The position numbers and the translations under genes are program-made. A stretch of DNA of 64,000 nt, taken from the NCBI GenBank assembly GCA_020846975.1, contig JADLCX010000026.1, forward strand, positions 34,613 to 98,612. Direction: 5' to 3'. This stretch comes from Phycisphaerales bacterium (GTDB taxonomy: Bacteria > Planctomycetota > Phycisphaerae > Phycisphaerales > UBA1924). Positions 8,692 through 17,200 of the stretch are shown piece by piece. The notes beneath the pieces were generated by a model. That model did not search any database, was not told where the DNA came from, and saw nothing but the letters and a program-made list of their open reading frames with translations. The stretch's first letter is position 1, and every line of letters starts with the position of its first letter.

Positions 8692-9585
8692 ATGCCCCGA
8701 GTGACACGCGCCGCCCTCATCCAATGCTCCAACCCGTTGTCCGACGAGCGGGACCTGGGCAAGGTCAAGTCGGCGATGATCGAAAAACACCTTCCCTTGA
8801 TCCGCCAAGCCGCGGAAAAGGGTGCCAAGGTCTGCTGTCTTCAGGAGATCTTCTACGGCCCGTACTTCTGCGCGGAGCAGGATACCAAGTGGTACGCGAC
8901 CGCGGAGCCGATCCCTGACGGGCCCACCGTGCGGCTCATGCAGGACCTTGCGAAGAAGCACCAGATGGTCATGGTCGTGCCGATCTACGAGGTCGATATG
9001 ACGGGCGTGTATTACAACACCGCCGCGGTCGTTGACGAGACCGGCAAGTACCTCGGCAAGTACCGCAAGAAGCACATCCCGCACTGCCTTCCCGGATTCT
9101 GGGAGAAGTTCTACTTCAAGCCGGGCAACACCGGCGCGGCGGGAGAAGACGGCTCCGGCTACCCGGTCTTCCAGACCCGGTTCGGACGGATCGGGGTCTA
9201 CATCTGCTACGACCGGCACTTCCCCGAGGGCGCGCGAGAACTGGGGTTGAACGGGGCGGAGATTGTCTTCAACCCGAGCGCGACCGTGGCCGGGCTCAGC
9301 GAGTATTTGTGGAAGTTGGAGCAACCCGCGCACGCCGTGGCCAACCAGTACTACGTCGGAGCCATCAACCGCGTCGGTACCGAAAAGCCCTGGTCCATCG
9401 GCGAGTTCTATGGCCAGTCCTACTTCTGCAACCCCCGCGGCAAGATCATCGTCGAAGCCTCACGCGACAAGGATGAAGTGGTCTTGGCGGACCTCGATCT
9501 CGACATGATCCAGGAAGTCCGCAACGTGTGGCAGTTCTACCGCGACCGACGGCCCGAGACGTACACGCAGATCGCCAGGGCCTGA
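8692..9585 (+). CDS. Carbon-nitrogen hydrolase, beta-ureidopropionase / N-carbamoylputrescine amidase type
   Basis: A 297-residue nitrilase-superfamily amidohydrolase that splits C-N bonds of N-carbamoyl compounds. The Glu-Lys-Cys triad is visible: Glu in CCLQEIFYGPYFC, Lys in KYRKKHIP and Cys in VYICYDRHFPE. HIPHCLPGFWEKFYFKPG and NQYYVGAINRVG are characteristic of beta-alanine synthase and N-carbamoylputrescine amidase relatives. The next gene downstream (same strand, 60-nt gap) is an NCS1 nucleobase/hydantoin permease, which favours a role in pyrimidine or ureide breakdown over polyamine synthesis; this is inference from context. The ATG at 8692 is preceded by GAGGA at a suitable distance; a GTG 24 nt upstream is possible. 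Confidence 0.88.
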   Translation: MPRVTRAALIQCSNPLSDERDLGKVKSAMIEKHLPLIRQAAEKGAKVCCLQEIFYGPYFCAEQDTKWYATAEPIPDGPTVRLMQDLAKKHQMVMVVPIYEVDMTGVYYNTAAVVDETGKYLGKYRKKHIPHCLPGFWEKFYFKPGNTGAAGEDGSGYPVFQTRFGRIGVYICYDRHFPEGARELGLNGAEIVFNPSATVAGLSEYLWKLEQPAHAVANQYYVGAINRVGTEKPWSIGEFYGQSYFCNPRGKIIVEASRDKDEVVLADLDLDMIQEVRNVWQFYRDRRPETYTQIARA

Positions 9586-9645
9586 CCACGGCGAACCCGG
9601 CGCGGGCTGTGCTGTGAACGGGCCCTGCCAGCCGAAAACGTGGGG

Positions 9646-11127
9646 ATGGCGACACTCACCAACCCGGACCTCGCCCCCACCACCCCCGCCCAGCGCACCT
9701 GGTCCACGTGGCACATCGCCGCGCTCTGGATCGGCATGGCGGTCTGCATCCCGACCTACACGCTCGCCGCGGGCATGATCGACGCGGGCATGGCGTGGTG
9801 GCAGGCGGTGCTCACCGTCGCGCTGGGCAATCTGATCGTGCTCATCCCGATGATCCTCAACGGCCACCCCGGGGCGAAGCACGGCATCCCGTTCCCCGTG
9901 CTCATGCGCGCGAGTTTCGGCACGCGCGGCGCGAACATCCCTGCGATGCTCCGGGCCCTGGTCGCCTGCGGCTGGTTCGGAATCCAGACCTGGATCGGCG
10001 GCGCGGCGATCTACCAGTTGTTCGCCGCGCTCGGCTGGATCGACGCGGCCGCGGATGCCTCACGGATGGTTCCCCTGCTGGGAATCTCGGGCTTGCAGGC
10101 GGCTTGTTTTCTCGCCTTCTGGGCGATCAACGTCTTCTTCATCTGGAACGGAATGAACTCCATAAAGTGGCTCGAGAGCGTCGCCGCGCCGGTGCTGATC
10201 GCCGCCGGGCTTGCGTTGCTCGCTTGGGCGATGTACAAGGTCGGCTCACCCGCCCGGCTGTTCGGCCAGGACTCGAACCTTAAGCCCGGCACGACGTTCT
10301 GGTCGGTTTTCATCCCGCAACTCACCGCGATGGTCGGTTTCTGGGCCACGCTCAGCCTCAACATCCCGGACTTCACGCGCTTCGCTCGCTCTCAGCGCTC
10401 GCAGGCCCTGGGCCAGGCGATCGGGCTCCCGACCACCATGACGTTGTTCTGCTTTATCGGGATCGCCGTGACGCAGGCGACGGTGCTGATCTACGGGCAG
10501 GCCATCTGGGATCCCGTCACGCTGATCGGTCGGATGGGCACGCCGCTGGTCATCATCTCGTCGCTGGTCGTTCTCTCGATCGCGACACTCAGCACGAACA
10601 TCGCCGCCAACGTGGTGAGCCCCGCGAACGATTTCGCCAACCTCGCGCCCGCGCGCATCTCGTTCCGCATGGGCGGGATGATCACCGCGTGCATCGGCAT
10701 CCTCATGTGCCCATGGTATCTCTACAACAACCTCGGGTCGTACACGTTCACCTGGCTCCTCGGATACTCCGCGCTGCTCGGTCCGATCGCCGGCATCATG
10801 CTCGCCGACTACTACGTGATCCGCCGAACCGAGCTCGACATCGCGGATCTCTACCGCGACACCGGGCGGTACGCCTACCGCGGCGGCTTCAACCCCTGCG
10901 CCATCATCGCGCTTGTGATCGCGGTGACGCCGAACATCCCCGGGTTCGTCAACGCGCTGGTCGCGACCGGACGCTCCTCGCAGGCCGCGCCGGCCGCTCC
11001 ACCGCCGTTCCCGCATGTATTCGATGTGATCTACGGGTACGCATGGTTCCTGGGTCTCGGGCTCGCATTCCTGCTGTACACGGCGCTCATGCAGGGATGG
11101 CGTTCATTCTCCGCCGGCGAGAGGTAG
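9646..11127 (+). CDS. NCS1-family nucleobase/hydantoin:cation symporter
   Basis: A 493-residue inner-membrane protein with about twelve hydrophobic helices. It has the hallmarks of the nucleobase:cation symporter-1 family: WIGMAVCIPTY in helix 1, GIPFPVLMRASFGTRGANIPA, the GWFGIQTWIGG segment in helix 3, and WATLSLNIPDFTRFARSQ around helix 6. Members take up uracil, cytosine, allantoin, hydantoins or thiamine. Since it follows an N-carbamoyl amidohydrolase, a pyrimidine or ureide substrate is likely but unproven. The ATG at 9646 is used; a GTG two codons earlier is also in frame. Confidence 0.9.
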   Translation: MATLTNPDLAPTTPAQRTWSTWHIAALWIGMAVCIPTYTLAAGMIDAGMAWWQAVLTVALGNLIVLIPMILNGHPGAKHGIPFPVLMRASFGTRGANIPAMLRALVACGWFGIQTWIGGAAIYQLFAALGWIDAAADASRMVPLLGISGLQAACFLAFWAINVFFIWNGMNSIKWLESVAAPVLIAAGLALLAWAMYKVGSPARLFGQDSNLKPGTTFWSVFIPQLTAMVGFWATLSLNIPDFTRFARSQRSQALGQAIGLPTTMTLFCFIGIAVTQATVLIYGQAIWDPVTLIGRMGTPLVIISSLVVLSIATLSTNIAANVVSPANDFANLAPARISFRMGGMITACIGILMCPWYLYNNLGSYTFTWLLGYSALLGPIAGIMLADYYVIRRTELDIADLYRDTGRYAYRGGFNPCAIIALVIAVTPNIPGFVNALVATGRSSQAAPAAPPPFPHVFDVIYGYAWFLGLGLAFLLYTALMQGWRSFSAGER

Positions 11128-11150
11128 AACCCGTCGCCGCGTGCGCTTGA

Positions 11151-11185
11151 AACGAAAACCCCCTCGGCGGGAAGGCCAAGGGGGT
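11151..11185 (-). terminator. Hairpin terminator downstream of the giant exported-protein gene
   Basis: Arms 11158-11168 and 11175-11185 pair (ACCCCCT and GGC blocks with one mismatch). Read on the minus strand the hairpin is followed by TTTTCGTTTC, a short U-rich tail. It lies 37 nt past the stop of the minus-strand giant gene and in the convergent gap with the permease gene. On the plus strand there is no U-tract, so efficiency in that direction is doubtful. Confidence 0.6.
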
Positions 11186-11222
11186 GATGGGTGCTTACGA
11201 CAGACCCGACATCAAGCGGCGG

Positions 11223-14200
11223 TCACGGGCAGCCGGCGAAGAACGCCGCCATGTAGTCGAACAGGTCCTGCATCGTCACGTTGCCGTCACCGTTGAAGTC
11301 CGGCGGGCAGCCCGAGCCGGTGACCGGCGGAGTGGTCGGCGGCTCTTCCGCCTGCAACATCTTGGCCGCGACGATAAACGCGAAGTCGTTGCCGACGCTC
11401 GTCCAGCGCGGGATCGACCGGCCCGGAGCGATCGTGACGCCCGGGTCCCAGTTGATCTGGCACGGATCGCACGGATCAGTGTTCCAGGCCCAGTAGGCAC
11501 GCTGGCTCTGCGCGAAGGTGTCCTGCACCGAGATGGAGAACCAGTAGTTGCGGTTCCGCTCGAGCACCAGCCCCATCGGGTACTGCGGTGGAGTGGCCAT
11601 CGGGCAGAACCAGACGCGGTAGGCGTGCAGGTCGTCCACGCCGTCGATCGTGACGGTGTAGCCGAGGTCTTCGATCTTCTCGGCGGTCCAGGTGAAGTAC
11701 GGAGCGCCGGTCAGGAGGTAGTTCGGGAGCTTGCAGTCATTCTCGTAGACCTCCAGGATGGCGTGGAAGTCCTCGCAGTTGGTGTAGATGTATCCAGCCA
11801 CCACGCAGACCATGTAGTCGTTGCACGTGCCGATGGCGATCTGGTCCGCGGCGCGGGAGTTCCGCGCGGGCGATGTGGACTTCTCAGACCGCGTGCCGCC
11901 GGCGTCCACGGCCGGGCCGGGCCGGCCGTTGTCGAGCAGGATCTTGCACTTGTTGGCCTCGACACAGAAGGACATGTCGGTGCACTCGATGCAGCAGTCG
12001 TCCAGCGGCAGCCACTGCTGGTCCTCGCCCACGGTCATCTTCTTGGGCACCGTGCCGCGGATGATGCGGTTGTTGGCCGTCACCCAGTAGGCTTCGTAGT
12101 CGGGGTCGGGAACCGGCGAGACGCCCTGGAGCGAGAACCAGTAAGGCTTGCCGCCCTCGATCCACAGCTTCTCTTCGGTCAGGTCGAACTCGAGTACGAC
12201 CTCCTGGTAGCCGTCGGCATCAACCGGGCCGAAGCGGCAGATGTTGTCGATGTAGGTGTCGTCCCACACCTTGACGACCACACCCGGCATGCCGTCGCAA
12301 TCCTCGTAGAGCGTGAGCCGCGCCTTGTACGGCAGCGCGGGGTTCTGACGGATCCGCATCGTGCCCGCGAACTTGCACAGGTTGTGCAGGTGACCGACGC
12401 ACAAGACAAAGTCGTCCGCGACCTTGGTCTCGGGGAACTCGTAGAGCACGGGCACCGCCGAGAGCTGGCCGTCACGACCGTCGTAGCGGCCGTTGTCCCA
12501 GGCGTTCTTGGGGTTCTCGCACGGCACGCACCAGCAGCACTCGTCGGGCGGCGACAACCGCACCTCGGTGGTGGTCTCGGCGGGCGGGCAGGGGCAGGTG
12601 GCCGGATCGCGCGGCGTCACCCGGACGCGGTAGACATCGGGCGAGGCCTCGGTGGCGGGAGGAAGGACCGGAATACACGTGGCGTTGGTGCCGCCGGCGA
12701 TGCAGCCGTCGTAGGTCACGCCGTCCAGACTGTAGATGACGCCGTTCTTGTACCACGTGAAGCAGTAGATCACCTCCGGGATGCCCGCGCACCCATCGAC
12801 CGCCACGCACAGCTCGCCGCGCGTGTCGGGGCAGATGGTCAGCGGCGGCAACGTCGGCACCAGCCGATCAACATCCAGACGGACGCGAGCGCACGCGCGG
12901 CACTGACCGGCGGGTTCAAGGTTGACGTACCGGATACACATCTCGTACTCACCCTCGTTGCACTCGGCAACGTTGGTGATCGTGACCTTCTTGCTGCCGC
13001 GCACGCGTCCAGTGCCGCACGGCGGCTCGGTGCCTCCGGCAGGTCCGGGCTCGATCGTGACGATACCGGGGCCGGAGCAGTTGGCCGTGACGCAACGGGC
13101 CTCGTTGACGCCCGGCGTCGCCGGGTCATCAACCTCGGCGATGTCGGCCGTGCACACGGGGATGCCGTTGCGAGTGAGCGTAAACGTCACCGGGCACAGT
13201 TCATCGCGGCAGTACGGGAACGTCAGCATGACCGATCCGCCGATGCAGGTCGCCGCGGGCGAACCGGTGATGAGCGGGGGCTCGAGGATGTCGACACGGA
13301 ACGTCGCGCAGACCGGCCGGCACTTGTTGGCCGCCAGGTTCGGGCACGACAGACAGACCTCGTAGACTCCGCGATCGGCCAGCGTCGGGTTGTTGATGCG
13401 GAACGTGCGGCAGTTGCCGGTCCCGGTGAAGCTGTAGTGCGAACCGAGGCTGATCGGCACGCCGTCCTTTCGGAAGCTGAACGAAGGTGTGCAGCAGACC
13501 GGGGCGGTGAAGCAGATGTCGGTGTTGGAGTTCTGACCCACACACACCTTGGAAGGCGGAGTCACCGTCACCGTGGGCGGGTTCTCGACCGTCAGGGTCG
13601 TGCAGCACCGCGTGGGCGGACACTTGGCCGGGTTGAGCTGGGTGAGGTTCGAGTAGGTCGCCTCGATGCAGTACTCGCCGCCCGCCGCGACTGTCGCGCC
13701 GGTGACGATCACGCGGCAGTTGATGCGGCGGGATGCGTTGATCGGGTCACATGTGTAGGCCGCCAGCGGCAGCGGCGCTCCGCCCTTGGTGATGATCGCC
13801 GAGGGAACGAAGCCCGCGAGGTTGGCGGGGCAGAAGTTGGCCGATGCCCCGGACGGGAGCGGGAACGTCGCCGAGAAGTTGAGCGTCTGGTCGCCGCCCA
13901 GGCAAACGCACGTCGGGCTGTCGGCCGTGCACGTCGGTGCGGGCACGACACACAGCCGCGCGCAGCCGCGGGCCGGCGGACACTTCGCCGCGGCCAGGTT
14001 GCCGCAGGTCAATGACAGGCAGTACTCGCCCGCATCCGCGACCGTCACGTTCGTGAAGCAGACACGGCAGAACTGCGAGGTGGCGTTGATCGGCGTGCAG
14101 GTGTAGGACGTCGGCGAGATCGCCGTGCCGTTCTTGGTGATCGAGATCGCCGGAGTGCACGACGCGGTCGGGCAGAACGAGGGGTTCAGCAGCGGGTAGT

Positions 14201-17200
14201 TGGCCGTGAACTCCAGGCATTGTGAGCCTCCGGCGCAGACCGCCTGGTCGCTGGTCGTAACGCTCGGATTCACGATGCAGAGCTTGGCGCAGTAGCGGGA
14301 AGTCCCGCACTTGCCGCCCGTCAGGTTGCCGCAGGTCGCTTCGATGCAGTACTCGGCCTGATCGTCGGCCACGGTCGGGTTGAATCGGATGCGGCAGTTG
14401 ATGCGGCGCTGCGCGGTGATCGGGTCGCAGGTGTAGCGGTTGGAGGGCAGAGCCACGCCGTTCTTCTTCAGGACGACCGACGGGGTGCAGTTCGACGCCG
14501 TGCAGTGCGTGCACGTGCCGACCGGGAAGGACGCGAAGAAGTTGATCGTCTGGTCGCCTCCGAGGCAGACCGTGGCGTCGGAGTCGCCACCCACGACCGG
14601 CGCGGGCAGGACGCACAGCCGTGTGCAGGCGCGGAAAGTCCCGCACTTGCCCGGCTGCAGGTTCCCGCACGTCGCCTCGATGCAGTACTCGGCACAGTCG
14701 GCCTGTGTCGCCGAGGTGATGACGACGCGGCAGTTCACCGTCCGCTCGGCCGTGATCGGATCGCAGACGAAGCCGCCGACGGGGAGGGCGACGCCGCCCT
14801 TGGTGATCGAGATCGACGGAGTGCAGGAAGCGGGCGTGCACCAGGCGCACGTGCCGACCGGGAAGTTCGCGGAGAAGTTCAGCGTCTGCTGGCCACCCTC
14901 GCAGACCGCCGCGTTGGGGCTGGCCGTCACGATGATCGGCGGCAGCACGCACAGCCGGGTGCAGGCACGGGCCGTCCCGCACTTGCCGCCGCTGGTCAGG
15001 TTGCTGCACGTCGCCTCCATGCAGTACTCGCCGCAACTGGTCAGGGTCGCGTTGGTGATGTTGACGCGGCAGTTCACGACTCGCTGCGCCGTGATCGGGT
15101 CGCAGACAAAGCTGCTCGAAGACAGCGCGACGTTGTCCTTCTTGATGACCACGTTCGGCGTGCAGGATGCGTTCGTGCAGAACGAGCACGAACCGACCGG
15201 GAAGGAGGCCGAGAAGTTGAGGGTCTGGTTGCTGCCCACGCACACCGACTTGTCAGGATCGGCGGTGACGGTCGGAAGCGGCAGGACGCACAGGTTGGCG
15301 CACGACCGGGCGATCCCGCACTTGCCCGCGGCCAGGTTGCTGCACGAGGCTTCGATGCAGTAGGTGCCGCAGTCGGTGAGTTGCGCCGAGGCGAACGCGA
15401 CCGTGCAGGTGACCTGCCGCGACGCGTTGATGGGCGTGCATGTGTACGCGCTGACGGGCAGCGGCGTGCCATTCTTGGTGATGATCGCGGAGTTGGTGCA
15501 CGGCGCGGTCGGGCAGAACACGCACGACGAGGCCGGGTAGGTGGCCGTGAACGTCAGCGTCTGCTGGCCGCCCACGCAGACGTTGCGATCGCCGCCGTTG
15601 GTCGCGGTCGGCGGCGGCGTGACGCACAGATCCGCCGAGCCCGATGCCGGCGTGCACTTGCCCGCGGCGAGGTTGCTGCACGCCACGGTCAGGGTGTACC
15701 GGCCGCAGTCGGAATCCACCGCGTTGGTGAAGCACAGCCGCCAACGCTGCGTCGCAACGCCGTTGGCGATCACGGGCGGGTCATTCTGAATTCGAGGATC
15801 GCTCGAAAGAATCGGCGTGTCGGTGCCCGAGGGCGTTGTCCGCTTGCCGAAGTTCACCGCCGGCGTGCACGCGAGCGGCGGGATGGACGAGTATCCGCAG
15901 AGCGTCACGGCCTCGGTCGGCAGCACCGCCCAGGTCACATCCCACTCCAGGCACTGGTTGCCGGTGCGGCAGACGATGTCCGGGTTCGGAGGGATGACCG
16001 TGACGGTCGGGGGGTTGATGACGAACAGGCGAGCCTGAGCCATGCCGGGCGGGCAGCCCAGCAGCGGGTTGCAGGCGATTCCTGTGAACATGCCGGGTGA
16101 ATCAGGTGCCGCGAACGGCGGAATCGGGACTGTCACGATCGTTGCGAGCGGGACAAACAACCCCGGGCCGCCTCGATAGACCTTGGCTTTGAAAACGGTG
16201 TTGTCGCGCGGTTGGGCCGAAGTGATCGTCAGCGTCGAGCCCGTGCCTGCGCCGGTGGGAGAAACCGTGTAGCCCGGCGCGGGGTTGGTCGCGCTCACAG
16301 GCAGGAAGGGGTCGTAAATGACCGTCTCGATGCACGTGCCACCGGGACCCGGATCAAGCCGGCACCAGCCGAAGAAGAACAGCGGACCGACCACCGGCGG
16401 CAGCGCGGTATCGCACGCCGAGCTGTCCGGGCAGTTGGCCGAAACCGTGAACGACTGCTGGCCGCCGAGGCAGACCACGCGGTCGTTGCTCGGGGTGACC
16501 GTGAAGGTGGTGCGAGATTCATCCGCGCCCATGTCCGACTGACACTGGGTCGCGCGGCAGGTGCGAGGCTGGATCGGCTCGCCGAACTGGTACGGCGTCG
16601 TGCAGTTGGGCGCGGGGCAAACCTCGTTGATCGGCGGCACCGCCAGAGCGGGCGCGGGGATCGTGTTGGTCGTGGTTTCGCCATCGTCGTAGTCGTCCTG
16701 GAGTGCCGTCGTCACCTGCGCGACCTCATCGTTGAGGTCGATCGGTGGCGTGGAGACGAAGTAACGCAGCGGCTGACCTGCCTGGCGCGCAACACTGGAG
16801 ATGAATGCCAGGTTGAACTGGTTGCTGGCGCGATCGACGCACGGCGAGGGGCACGTCAGGTGGACGTTGCCCTGCGCGACGAACACGAAGCGGGGATTGG
16901 CATCGAAGTTCGAGCCGCTGGGCAGCCCAACCGGTGTCGGGAACGGGTTGTTGTTGCCCGTGTCGATATCCGAGAAGATCACCTGCGGGAAGCCGAACGG
17001 GGGGCGGCCGTCCGGCGTGGTGGGCGCGGGCAGCGAGGGGACGTACCCGAAGCTGAACGAAGACCCGAACTGGTTGAAGATCGGTCCGCTCCCGGCGCCG
17101 GTGAGATCAGACTGGTTGCCCCAGACAATGCTGTTGAGCACCATCGGCACGCCGTCGTTGGTCTGGATGTGGATGCCCGAACCGGCGGTCGAACCGACAA

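Noticed and set aside
11184..14015. 943-residue plus-strand open frame opposite the giant gene
   Set aside because: It is the antisense of a well-supported repeat protein; its Arg/Ala/Val/Asp-rich text lacks any family motif and arises from the GC-rich codon pattern.
13230..16470. CRISPR-like or satellite array
   Set aside because: The units are about 330 bp and encode in-frame protein modules; there are no short repeats with unique spacers.
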